From: Osmia lignaria lignaria
Taxonomy: Eukaryota > Arthropoda > Insecta > Hymenoptera > Megachilidae
Assembly: GCF_051020975.1 (NCBI RefSeq)
Contig: NC_135039.1
Coordinates: 9,026,692-9,090,691, forward strand
Reading direction: 5' to 3'
DNA length: 64,000 nucleotides
Numbering within the stretch: the first letter of the stretch is position 1; each line of letters opens with the position of its first letter. Below are positions 22,291 through 32,424 of the stretch, piece after piece. Made by a program: the position numbers and the translations under genes. The notes beneath the pieces are model-generated. The model was not told the DNA's origin. It did no database searches and worked only from the letters and a program-made list of their open reading frames with translations.

Positions 22291-23184
22291 TGTTACGGCG
22301 ACACTGCCATGGGAATATTTATCGATAGTCTGTAGTATCGATATGTCTTGAATGTTCTTCGTGGACCTTTTGTATTGATGGTCATAAATTAAGAGCGAAA
22401 TTCAAACATCGTCTGTGCGTACACTTATATAAATAGACAAAGAGTAAATTGTAAACCCCTCGACGTGGGTGATCGAGCTGAGAGAAGGCCGGAAATCCAG
22501 AGAATGGAATAGTTTCATTTCGAAAATTCCTAAAAGACTAATTTATGATAGACCATAGCCAATTCATTGTTTTCGACCAAGTCCCGAACGGTCCTTAAAA
22601 GCTACGAAGTCTTTTTCGATATACTGTTTTTTCATGCACTCTAAAAGGGTCGTAAATTTCCTCAAGAGTTGCTTTGGCAAGTACAAGGTCTTGTCGTTTT
22701 CTAATTTCTCTGCGTCCCACGCTTTCTCGTAGCACATGTGCGCTGCAACGTTCTAGCGTCTTGGCGGAGCGCCTCCACTTCCACGCGCCTGAGGGTGGAC
22801 CACAGCCAGGAGAAGGGGCCCAGATGAGACGGGGTGGACTCCTCCACCATTGGACGAGGGATGATCCTGAGGGAGGATCCAGAATCCACCAAGGAAGGGG
22901 CATCGACCGACAACGCGCGAAGATCTCCTCCGCCAAGCGTTAGAATGATTTTGTCGCTCGATTAAGACAAGTCGTTCTCACGCAGCAATTTAAACGCATT
23001 GTAAATTCAAAGTTACAAAGTCAGCTTAAATAAAACTTTAAAATATTAAAGCTCAGTAAAATGAAATAAGAATAGTTTATTATTTCCGCGCCTTGCGAGC
23101 GGAGCGCCTCAGCGCTCCACGGATTGCCACACCTGCGCCTTAATTTCCCCAAATATCCCTATTTTCGGCGACGGACACGCAACA
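22291..23184 (+). repeat. LTR-like direct repeat, copy 2
   Basis: About 0.9 kb from TGTTACGGCGAC to GACACGCAACA, with a TATA-like ACTTATATAAATAG near 22415, an AATAAA near 23030 and a GGAGCGC-CTCA-GCGCTCC hairpin near 23097. Only about 40 bp separates it from copy 1. The pair could be two LTRs of an element whose internal part was deleted, or independent insertions. Confidence 0.55.
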
Positions 23185-23361
23185 GTCGAATTTCTCAATT
23201 ATGTGTTTTCACGATTGCCCGATTCTTTCCAATGGCGCTTACATCGATTCGGAGGAGGCCTCGAAGGAGTCTGTGCCCTTAAATGCGTCATTATTAGCCA
23301 TTTCCAGTAATCCGGCAGTGCTCTGGTCTGATATCTGCCGGATTACCGAGAGACTACTGTA

Positions 23362-23530
23362 CTTGTATACCAAAAGTATAAGTGTCATACTTACGCTGGC
23401 ATACATTCTACTCTTCCTGTGCAAAGTTAGGAAAAATAGCTGCAAGTATAAATTATTAGTCCTCTTCACTCTCCAAATACTTTCATATTTACATTCTTTT
23501 ACGTACTTACATTGTTTCGTACTTCTATTA
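23362..23530. other. Short non-coding joint
   Basis: Sequence between Tigger 3 and the 69-bp repeats. It may be upstream LTR sequence of the Gypsy element but could not be aligned to another copy. Confidence 0.3.
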
Positions 23531-23875
23531 TTTAACAGCTCTCCATATGACCTCAATGCACTCGTCGGTGCATTAGTGACTTCGGATTGCAGTTGTTTCT
23601 TTGACAGCTCTTCATATGAGCTGAATGCACTCGTCGGTGCATTAGTGACTTCGGATTGCAGTTGTTTCTTTGACAGCTTTTTATATGAGCTGAATGCACT
23701 CGTCGGTGCATTAGTCACTTTGTATTGCATTTGGTTGTTTGACAGCTCTTCATATGAGCCGAATGCACTCGTCGGTGCATTAGTGACTTCGGATTGCAAT
23801 TGTTTCTTTGACAGCTCTCCATATGAGCTGAATGCACTCGTCGGTGCATTAGTCACTTTGTATTCTATTTTCTTG
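23531..23875. repeat. 69-bp tandem repeat, five units
   Basis: Units start TTTGACAGCTCTTCATATGA at 23600, 23669, 23738 and 23807, with a first variant at 23531. Each has a TGCAC-TCGTC-GGTGCA hairpin. The period is a multiple of three, so the long frames on both strands here are artefacts. LTR family sequence (GATCGCGTA, CGTATTAAATTCA) follows directly, so the repeat probably lies in the 5' LTR of the Gypsy element. Confidence 0.9.
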
Positions 23876-24493
23876 TATGACAGCTTGATCGCGTATAAAT
23901 TCTCGTATTAAATTCATCGCGTTTAATTATTCAATTAATTCAATTCAATTAATTAAACCCTGTACTTCAACCGGGAGGGTAGTTGCAGGGTAAGAAAGAA
24001 AAAGTAGTTTTTGCCATATTTTCCCTATTTAATGGCATTCAAAATATCTGAAAAAATTCTAGAATATTCTAGCCATGTTTCTTTATGATTGTGAATTTGC
24101 TCAGATTTTTCGGTGGCAAATTCTAGGCGTGAAAAATCAAAAACGCAAAAAACAATCGAAAAATTGAAATTTCGGGTAGAAGCTTTCGAGACACTAGATT
24201 TTTACTTTTACATTAGTTAGATATTAGCATGACTGGTGTCCTCCATTTTTTTCAGATTTTTCATTCTGGTGCGTCAAACCGAAAAAAATCAAAAACCGAT
24301 ATTTTCGACATATTTCGTGCGATAACATGAGAAATACTTTCAATTTTTACAATTTCCTTTACACACTTAGTGCATTATGTGATTTCTAACATTTTTGCAC
24401 TGGATGCAGTAAAATCTGAATGGAGAGAGTGAAGGTATTGTAAATAATTGAAAATTATGCACCTTATCCTCTAAAATATTAGACACTTTTTCA

Positions 24494-24592
24494 ATGTCGC
24501 CGATGGGTGAATGGGTAAGGTGTCGGACTATGGAACCGCTGGAAACTTTTGTGTCTCGAGTTCGTGCCCCATGAATGTACAATTTTTTTTTT
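24494..24592 (+). other. tRNA-like sequence with T-run, left arm of second foldback
   Basis: GGGTGAATGGGTAAGG (about 24504) is A-box-like and GAGTTCGTGCC (24558-24568) B-box-like, with an extended variable-arm-like spacer as in class II tRNAs. A T10 run (24583-24592) follows. Pairing of the acceptor is not evident, so it is tRNA-like only. Confidence 0.45.
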
Positions 24593-24954
24593 AAATTATT
24601 AATTACTTAAAAATATACAATAATCATTTAATAACGTATGAAAATAAGTTTGAAATATTTTATTATTAAGTATACATAAAAATAAGTGGTGCACTACCGA
24701 CTCTTTGGCTATATGTACAATTAAGGTAAAATATACATATATTGCTTTCAATATCCATCATAAACCAACAACCATGCAGCTTTTCAATTAACAAAGTATT
24801 GGGAGCTATCCGTAATTAGAACAATACGTAATCAGAAAATCGGTAGTGCACCACTTATTTTTATGTAAAATATTTCAAAATTATTTTCATACGTTATTAA
24901 ATGATTATTGTGTATTCTTAAGTAATAAATAATTTTGAAAAAAATGGTTTTATG

Positions 24955-25060
24955 AAAAAAAATAAAATTGTACATTCATGGGGCGCGAACTCGAGACAAA
25001 AAAGTTTCCAGCTGTTCCATAGTCAGACACCTTACCCATTTACCCACCAGCAACGTTGAA
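24955..25060 (-). other. tRNA-like sequence, right arm of second foldback
   Basis: Mirror of the left-arm unit on the minus strand, with CGCGAACTCGAGAC in place of the B-box region and an A-rich run before it on the plus strand. Divergence from the left copy is small but present, showing the arms have aged independently. Confidence 0.45.
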
Positions 25061-25282
25061 AAAGTGTCTAATATTTTAGTGGATAAGAGTGCATAATTTT
25101 CAATTATTTACAATACCTTCACTCTCTCCATTCAGATTTTACTGTGTTACGTTGCGCGTGCGACGGCGCAACGTAAAAAGGGAAATATAATGTAATGGAG
25201 ATTTAGGTGGTTGAATTTCAATTAATTGGCTGGAATTCAACCCCTAATACCTTCTTTCCTATTTTAGCGCGATGGTTGGTAT

Positions 25283-25325
25283 CGCTGCTACCAGTCTCGA
25301 GCGTGTTAACGCTCTCGACAAATTA
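25283..25325 (-). promoter_or_regulatory. Stem plus tRNA-Leu-like 11-mer in copy C
   Basis: On the minus strand GAGCGT-TAAC-ACGCTC forms a hairpin immediately before GACTGGTAGCAGCG (25283-25293 is the 11-mer). It is one base off the TGGTGGCAGCG seen in copies A and D. Confidence 0.45.
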
Positions 25326-25765
25326 AAAGACGAAAGACAAAATTGATAAGATGTTAGGAAGTTATAATTATTAGCCTTTCGTTTGGTTTGTTCAACGCTT
25401 GGTCCCGTACGGGTCCCTCCTTGAATCTGTATGAGTTGGTAGGCGTGTTTGGCTGAAATGTATGAGGTGTGTTTGAAACAAATTTGAAACTGGTTTAATC
25501 GTGAATGAAAAATCAGATAATTGGTAACTGTGAAATGCCAAAATTGAGAGTTTAATGATTTAGAAATTCCGTTAATATAGAAACTACCAGTTTTGCAAAA
25601 ATGTGAACAAATGTAAAGATGCTTAAAATTAATTAACAAAATATGATTGTATAAAGCGCTCTAATATCACAACTGAAACCGACGAGTATATTACCAGACA
25701 CGTAAAAATGATTATCACAATTTCGCTTTCCAAATTTAACTATAAAATTGGCGGTTTCCGCCCGC

Positions 25766-25962
25766 GGTACACCCCAGCCTGAGAAATTCTCGTAACTCTC
25801 GAAAGAGCTGGACTAAGGTGCCCTTTTGATGACGGAAAAAGAAATTGGAATTGCGAGATTGTAACAAACAGAAGAATTAATACAGAAATCAGTTGATACC
25901 TGGTACGGTGGAACGATCTGACCTGAGTTACTCTCGTAACCCCGAAGGGCTGGACCAGATCG
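25766..25962 (-). other. Two three-way-junction modules (C1, C2) in LTR copy C
   Basis: C1: CGATCTG (25914-25920) pairs with CAGATCG (25956-25962) and encloses GTTAC-TCTC-GTAAC (25927-25940) and a CC-CGAA-GG hairpin (TTCG loop on the minus strand). C2 (25766-25823) has an imperfect outer stem and encloses a minus-strand CTCT-TTCG-AGAG hairpin. Confidence 0.6.
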
Positions 25963-26018
25963 CCCGTTTTGCCAATTGATAAACGTCGTGATCGAAAAAT
26001 GTAATTGAAACGACTTAC

Positions 26019-26085
26019 CGTTATGTTGTACAATAAAATACAAGATAATTCGCTTGCTAATATCTGTGTGTGTTCGCTTGATGAT
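26019..26085 (-). other. Conserved mini-exon in LTR copy C
   Basis: On the minus strand, 67 nt between TTTGGTGTTCCAG and GTAAGTCG. Equivalent to 53920-53997 and 2671-2752, with the same acceptor and donor signals. Confidence 0.5.
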
Positions 26086-27571
26086 CTGGAACACCAAAGA
26101 AACGGTAAGATGTCGATCACTGCACTTGTCGCGGCGGAAACGAATTAAAGCGGACGAGTACGTCGACGAGAGTCAAACGAATATCGAATTACGAATTACG
26201 ATTAATTACGGAAACAATCAATATATAATTTACGCGGAATGAAGTTAATACGAGAAATACGCGAGCAAACGGTTTAAAAAAAAGAAAGAAATGATAGAAA
26301 TTTAGGTAGAGGGAAAATTTAACGTGCGCGTCTGTGAGTCCTTGTTAAGAATCGGATGTTTCAACTACTACGGCACTCTGCCTCGCTACGCGGAGGCCTT
26401 TACCGCAGAGGAAATCTATCACGAAATTCCGAAAAACTCTGTCTCTCGGACACACGGGCTCCCGATCACGTACTTACGATTGATCGATCAAGAGTGACAA
26501 ATTTCGTGCGCGATCGATGGTCGAAGGGCCCGTCGCGCGAACATCGTCCTTGGAGGGGACGGTTTGGCGAATCGTAGCCCGTTTTCGGAAGTGTCGCGTG
26601 CCCGGTGATTGGCTAAGACGCGCGAGCTAGATGAAGATCTTTCATCCCCTTTCTTTGGTGTTCCTTTTCTTTCTACTTCGTCGCCATGATAGTTTGAACG
26701 GTTTTCAGAAACTACGCAGTATTTCTCTTTATATGTATAATCAATTAATTGCATTTAATAGAGATAACTATTGATTTGATTGAATTGTAGAATGAGATTT
26801 GAAATTGAAATATACAGGTTTTGATAAAGGAAACCGTCATCCGTATATCATGTCAAATTATTCATTTTCCTGATTTGCAATACAGATAGTCTGATTTAAT
26901 ATGTTTAAAAGCGGACAATGCGCTTACGGTGGTTGTAATGCCGTTGCGAATTATACATTTTACAACAATCTATCGCACATTAAAACTATCGCCTTGATGA
27001 ATTCGGCATTTCGCATTCTATGAATTTTAAACAATTCTAAATCTGGCGAACCTTCCTTCGAGAACGTTCCTTTGTTCAAAATTTGCCGTTATCGCTAGGC
27101 AGTTCTTAGAATTTCGATACAATAGTGTTTATTGCTTCGAACGACCCTTGATTTTCGAACGGCGGTCGAACGTTCGCGACGTTCGTTTTCGTAAGGGTTC
27201 TCAATTCTTACTTTCATTGTTTAAATTCATTTTCATCCATCCACTCTCTCATACTATTGTTACAATCAGGTAATGATGATCCTTGTTGGACCGGCTGACG
27301 CTTTGTGCAATAGAGAGAGGAAGGGTTCTCTAACAAAAGAATTATTACGATTTTCCCGTTTCTACGCAGTTAGCAAGGGAAATTCCCGGAATGCGAAGCA
27401 CTGGCTAACTGCGTAGCGCTGGTGTTATTGCTACGGCTCTCTCTCTCTCTCTCTCGAGCTAACCCGAGTTTTTGTGCGTATTACTGTCTTATGTTACAAT
27501 GGCTGGCGACGATAGTTTCAAGGAGGGTCACGTAAACTATTGAATGGAAGAAAATAGAAACGGCCTTTCCT

Positions 27572-27874
27572 CGTGTACCTCGCATGAGAAATTCTCGTAA
27601 CCCTCGAAAGAGCTTGACAAGATACACGATTCCAGGGTAGAGCAGGTAAAGAAGAGAAAGCGATAGAGGAAGTCAAAAATAGAAAAGAATTAAACTCAAA
27701 CTCTTCCTTGTACATCCCTGCATGAGGAATCCTCGTAACCTCGAAAGGCTTGACAAGAATGTACAAGGTTGAGGAGGAATGGAAAGATTGGCGGAAAACC
27801 GAAACACCCGCCTGTACGCCCCTTATATGAGGGATTCTCGTAACCCAAAAGGGCTTGATAAGGGACGCAAGGCG
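27572..27874 (-). other. Three three-way-junction modules (C3, C4, C5) in LTR copy C
   Basis: C3: CGTGTACCTCG (27572-27582) pairs with CAAGATACACG (27618-27628). C4: CCTTGTACAT (27706-27715) pairs perfectly with ATGTACAAGG (27759-27768) and encloses GAGG-AAT-CCTC (27724-27734) and CCT-CGAA-AGG (27739-27748). C5 (27809-27874): CGCCT...CCCTTAT pairs with ATAAGGG...AGGCG. Outer stems share no sequence but all pair, while the inner core is conserved. Confidence 0.65.
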
Positions 27875-28358
27875 GAGAAATATCAAATTTTTCGCCGGGA
27901 CGTAACAACTGCATCTAGTGCAAAAATGTTAGAAATCACATAATGCACTAAGTGTGTAAAGGAAATGTAAAAGTTGAAAGTATTTCTCATGTTATCGCAC
28001 GAAATATGTCGAAAATATCGGTTTTTGATTTTTTTCGGTTTGACGCACCAGAATGAAAAATCTGAAAAAATGGAGGACACCAGTCATGCTAATATCTAAC
28101 TACTGTAAAAGTAAAAATCTAGTGTCTCGAAAGCTTCTACCCGAAATTTCAATTTTTCGATTGTTTTTTGCGTTTTTGATTTTTCACGCCTAGAATTTGC
28201 AACCGAAAAATCTGAGCAAATTCACAATCATAAAGAAACATGGCTAGAATATTCTAGAATTTTTTCAGATATTTTGAATGCCATTAAATAGGGAAAATAT
28301 GGCAAAAACTACTTTTTCTTTCTTACCTTGCAACTACCCTCCCGGTAGAGGTACAGGG

Positions 28359-28635
28359 TTGAAACTTGGTGTACCATGGTGTTTTGGGATATGCTATCGA
28401 ATGGTGCATTGTGAAGCAAATTCGGCTCAAGGGCACTTTTGACCATCTTATCCTGCTATACTGTATCTGTCTTTTAATTTGTTCTGACCGTAGAGGACGC
28501 TACCGCATCATACGCGGTCAGAACTGGTGGCAACGATACCTTTCTCATCGCCCAGAAATAAGAATAATAAATTTATATTTTTAGTATTATTTCTTTTATG
28601 TTGCGCGCTCGTCTCGCGCGCCGCGCAACGTAACA
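28359..28635 (+). repeat. 3' part of the Gypsy 5' LTR (copy B)
   Basis: Matches the end of copy D: TCTTTTAATTTGTTCTGAC, the GTTCTGACCG/CGGTCAGAAC stem (28481-28490 with 28515-28524, perfect), TGGTGGCAACG (28525-28535), CTTTCTCATCGCCCA and the terminal hairpin ending CGCAACGTAACA at 28635. It is followed six bases later by a primer-binding site, which is what defines it as a 5' LTR. Confidence 0.75.
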
Positions 28636-28641
28636 AATTTT

Positions 28642-28658
28642 TAGTGGCAGCGGTGGGA
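28642..28658 (+). promoter_or_regulatory. Primer-binding site, tRNA-Leu type (one mismatch)
   Basis: TAGTGGCAGCGGTGGGA lies just after the LTR end. Reversed and complemented it matches the tRNA-Leu 3' end CCCACCGCTGCCA-CCA (recalled, not searched), except for G to A at 28643. Position and match make this the minus-strand primer site of the Gypsy element. Confidence 0.65.
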
Positions 28659-28869
28659 TGCTTCAGTGTTCGGTCGTTAGAAATTGTGTTGGAAATTGTA
28701 TTTTTCTTTGAAAATCTCATTAATTTCTTACCAAAACCTTTGATTTGCAATTGAGGCAAAAATCGGGATTTTTCGTATATTGCACACCTCTTTTGCCACA
28801 TTTGTCGCACATTGCGCCGTATATTTAACATATTATTGCAAATTGCGATTCTTTTGTGTTATTTTTATC
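28659..28869. other. Gypsy leader, first part
   Basis: Non-coding leader sequence directly after the primer site, up to CCGACTTCGAAAAGG at about 28870, where a repeat-rich insert begins. Confidence 0.5.
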
Positions 28870-31686
28870 CGACTTCGAAAAGGAGGAGGATACTCAATTC
28901 GATATGTATGTATTTTTTTTTTTTTTTTATGTATGTTCACCGATTACGCCGAGACGGATGGACCAATCGGAACGAAACCTTTTGCATCTGGTAGAGTATG
29001 TCTTCCGATTGGTCCCGTTAAAACAACATTTTGCATTTTTTCCTTGTTAACGATTTTTTTGCAAAAAACGTAATGCTTGACTTATATTTTTCACCGATTA
29101 CCGCGAGACGGATGAACCAATCGAATAAAAAATTTTGCATCTTGTAGAGTATATTTCCCGATTGGTCTCGCAAAAAAATGTTTGTATTTTTTCATTCCTA
29201 ACAACTTATGTCGCAAAAAACGTAATACTTCATTTATGTCTTCTGGCGTTTATGCTGCAGGGAATGTATCGATTGTGATGAAAACTTTCACATTTAGTAG
29301 GAGGTATATCCGCGATGATTTCACTTGCAAAAATTTATTGAATTTGTTAATAACTACTATTATAGCAAAAAATCTACGCCTTCACGTTACTCTGCAAGGA
29401 ATGTATCGTTCGCGATGAAACCTCTCATATTTGGTAGGAATTACAGGGTGTCAGGCGACTACCTCGACAGCCGTAGAGGAATGATTGCTAAGGGGATTCT
29501 AAACAACTCTTTCCTTTGCCAAATTGTTGGTTAAGGCTTGGTTTGCGAGTTAATAACAAAAAACACCGACCAATCCGAGCGCGGATACAGCGCAGTCCGA
29601 GGGACTGCAGTGTCGGGTACGAAAACCGGGCCTGACGTTGGTCGCGAACGAACGGCTTGGCACCCCGTTGGCATAGCACAATAAAAAAGCTGAACTGGTA
29701 GAACATTTTTAGTCGCTGTTTAGAATGAATATGGAACCTAATCTCTTATTGCCTGTCATAATGTAAAAAAGGAAATTCTAAGGATTTTATACAACAAATA
29801 AAAATGTTTGAAGTGGTATAATTAATAAACGTTTGAATTAAAGGCATCACTAATGATGCAAAATTTGAAAACAATTTAAATGAAACTTACCCATTCGTTT
29901 CTAAATTAACTTGCTACGCTCAAAGCAAATAATTCCCACTAGATCACTGTGTCGATTCTGGACATTCGATGAGCAAACACCTCGCCTATTATTCACACCT
30001 AAGTGCAATAAATGAGGGGAGTTCACTGGCCCGATCATGAAAATTGCTGTTCTACCGAACGTGTTTCCTCGATTCCCAGTGACAATTATCTGCTTTCAGC
30101 GTAGTAGGTTAATTTACGAACGAATGCGAAAGTTTCATTTATATTGTTTTCAAATTTTTCATCATTAACGTGGCTTCCAATTCAAACGTTTATTAATTAT
30201 TCCATTTCAATCACTTTCATTTGTTGTTTAGAATGCTTAGAATTACATTTTTTACATTATGATAGGCGACAAGAGATTAGGTTCCGTATTCATTTTAAAC
30301 AACGGCTAAAAATGTTCTACCAATTCAGTTTTTTTATTGTGCTATGCCAACAGGGTGCCGAGCCGTTCGTTTGCGACCTACGTCAGGCCCGATTTTCATA
30401 GCCGACATAGCAGTCCCTGAGCCCGCGCGCTGTACGTGCTCGGATTGGTCGGTGTTTTTTGTCAATAACTAGAAAAACAAGCCTTAACCAACATTTTGGA
30501 AAAGGAAAAAGTTGTTTAGAGTCACCTTAGCAATCATTCCTCTTTGGCTGTAGAGGTAGTCGCGTGACACTCTGTATATCCGCGATGACCCCACTTGCAA
30601 AAATTTATGGAATTTGTTGTTTATTACCCATTTAAATTTGGTTAATATTTTTTAGGTTTATGGTTATTAGCTAAGTAACAGAAACCCAAAATCACCTTAC
30701 ACTATCCTAAAAATACTACAGGTTCCACTAAAAAGTGTGAAATAAAATAATTTTTAACAAAAAACAAATCCGACTTCGAAATGCATTAAAAAGTGTCAAA
30801 TAATTTCTATTTCATTTATACCAATATTCCATAGCTATTAATAATATCTACTTAATCGTTAAATAGGATACCAAATACATTTCAAAGTTTTCGGAGGCGG
30901 CGCAAAATTAAAAATACTCGAACAAACGATGCTGCCAATAACGATTTGATTGCGGTATGGCATACTTGGTAATTAATAAGTCGCAAGAGAAAAATTATAG
31001 GTCCGGCTGAAAACATTAGTAATTGTAACGATTGTATGAGAAATTAGCAGCCCTCCTGATGTACATGCACTATACTGCAGTTCACAAGAGACCATACTTA
31101 ACTCGCGCCGCTCACTAGGTCTAGAGAGATTTTTAATAACTTGTGTTATTCCCCTCTACAGGTTGCTTCTTATTATACTTTGCGACCATATGAATGGCGG
31201 GCAGAAATATATGACATACGATAATTGATAACCGGTGATGATATTGTAAAGTCTCACGATACAATGAAATTCCTATTATTTGTCGCAAGAAAAAAATGAT
31301 GTGAACACGAAGTAAGAAGCAAGCTGTAAAGGGGAATCACACGCACTATTAAAAATCTCCCTAGACCACAGTAGGTCACTAGCTGCGCGAGTTAAGTGCG
31401 GTCACTCGTGAACTGCAGTATAGTTAATTCGCAATGGGTTTGTTGATTCCCGTTGAATATTATTTACTTGAAATTATCAAATGGGTGATTTATCATAGGT
31501 TGCCGACGTCCGAGTTAGGATCTTCTTAGTAGAGGAAAACTTTTTAATTTTGCGCCGCCTCCGAAAACTTTGAAATGTATTTGGTATCCTATTTAACGAT
31601 TAAGTAGATATTATTAATAGCTATGGAATATTGGTATAAATGAAATAGAAATTATTTGACACTTTTTAGTGCATTTCGAAGTCGGA
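28870..31686. mobile_element. Repeat-rich insert bounded by CCGACTTCGAAA inverted ends (tentative)
   Basis: The left edge CCGACTTCGAAA (28870) and right edge TTTCGAAGTCGG (31675-31686) mirror each other. Inside are a T16-type run, two or more copies of a GATTACGCCGAGACGGATG / TATATCCGCGATGA block, one TA-flanked foldback (29444-30574) and most of a second (30742-31713). Because the second foldback also ends with the same motif, the outer pairing may be coincidental. Confidence 0.35.
29444..30574. mobile_element. Foldback MITE with TA target duplication
   Basis: CAGGGTGTCAGGCGACTACC at 29444 mirrors the right end reading inward CAGAGTGTCACGCGACTACC from 30574. The arms are complementary for about 450 bp. 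TA flanks both sides (29442-29443, 30575-30576). A nearby unoccupied repeat (about 29310, GGTATATCCGCGATGA) shows the empty site. Non-coding, probably Tc1/mariner-mobilised. Confidence 0.8.
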
Positions 31687-31713
31687 TTTGTTTTTTGTTA
31701 AAAATTATTTTAT
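30742..31713. mobile_element. Foldback element, about 970 bp
   Basis: The arms from ATAAAATAATTTTTAACAAA (30742) to its mirror at 31713 are complementary in long blocks: CCGACTTCGAAATGC, AACTTTGAAATGTATTTGG, GTCTAGAGAGATTTTTAATA and ACTGCAGTTCAC. The loop is short (about 31200-31250). No gene. Confidence 0.75.
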
Positions 31714-31839
31714 GATATATGTATTTATATTTTTGTGTGTTGCGATAATTGTTCGCTTTCAAAATTGAAGTAAAGGAGATAATTTTTGGCAATTCACTAA
31801 ATTCCGTTAATTATTTATTTGTCAGTCGTATTCATTACT

Positions 31840-31925
31840 TATTAAATTATTTATTTCTATTCATTTATTTATTCCTATTTATTTTTCGTTATTTATTTAT
31901 TTATTTATTTATTCTATTTATTTTG
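31840..31925. repeat. ATTT-rich microsatellite
   Basis: Imperfect ATTT tandem tract in the Gypsy leader, just before the LINE insertion point. Confidence 0.8.
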
Positions 31926-32424
31926 TGTTTGCTATTCATTTTTGTGTCGCTGTTAATTTATTTTGTGTTATATTCAGATCTCGGAGTGCCCCAACCCCCG
32001 AAAGGGGCGAGGGGAACCAGGACGACCTCTGGTCGTCCAGGCTGAGCCCCAACCGAGCGCGTCTCCGGGTGGCGGATAGGAGGACGACCGGGTGCGTGAA
32101 GTGGGCCCCGAGTACCGTGGAACGGAACGCCTCTGGCGACCGGGGTACGGGGAAGGTGTGCCTACGGAGTGCCCCGGCCAACGGGTGCTATAAGGGACCC
32201 CTGAAGGCCTAAAAACCCTCGGAGGGGAACTAAAGCCCCGTCGCGGACCAGCTCCCCAAGCTAAGGTGTAAGCAATCGTGCCGAGAGCTGGATGGCACCG
32301 GGGTAATGGTGTCACGAACGATGCCTTTGGGGTACCAGGCGTCCCCCCATTGTATCTAGCCTTACCCCTGCAAGCGGGCTCTGCAGGGGTGGACCTATAC
32401 TTCCCGACTACTCGTGGGACATAC

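Larger units (their letters stand above)
17400..23359 (+). mobile_element. Tigger/pogo DNA transposon 3, enlarged by nested repeats
   Basis: The left end CAGTACTCCCTCTATAATCC (17400) and right end, reading inward CAGTAGTCTCTCGGTAATCC (from 23359), are inverted repeats. They share an internal CAGTAATCCGGC-type motif and are flanked by TA (17398-17399 and 23360-23361). A Tigger transposase occupies the left third. The space after it (19265-23184) is filled with MITE palindromes and two LTR-like repeats, accounting for the 5.96-kb length. Confidence 0.8.
25145..27907 (-). mobile_element. Solo LTR (copy C, 2.76 kb) with 4-bp target duplication
   Basis: Read on the minus strand it starts TGTTACGTCCCGGC (27907) and ends CGCGCAACGTAACA (25145), with ACTG on both sides (25141-25144, 27908-27911). 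It interrupts the right arm of the foldback exactly at this ACTG. It carries the family landmarks: five three-way modules, a mini-exon, the stem plus TGGTAGCAGCG site and the terminal hairpin. A U3 block (about 26500-27240) is shared with 63085-63773. The length is unusual for an insect LTR. No internal region is present, so it arose by LTR-LTR recombination. Confidence 0.85.
23958..28358. mobile_element. Foldback element with ~750-bp arms, itself split by a solo LTR
   Basis: The left end CCCTGTACTTCAACCGGGAG (23958) is mirrored by GTACAGGG ending at 28358. The arms remain complementary through CATTTTTGCACT...ATGCAGTAAAATC and up to about 24700 on the left. The right arm is 24833-25144 plus 27908-28358. 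Removing the solo LTR (25145-27907) and one ACTG leaves about 1.63 kb with a loop of about 130 bp. No transposase, and no clear target duplication. It sits inside LTR-family sequence (left flank resembles 53768-53820; right flank is the LTR 3' part). Confidence 0.8.

Noticed and set aside
23531..23875. CRISPR array
   Set aside because: Repeats are contiguous, without unique spacers, and the window is eukaryotic.
23201..23911. 236-codon plus-strand frame and 205-codon minus-strand frame
   Set aside because: Both run through the 69-bp tandem repeat, whose period is a multiple of three, so openness on both strands is automatic; no domain or codon bias.
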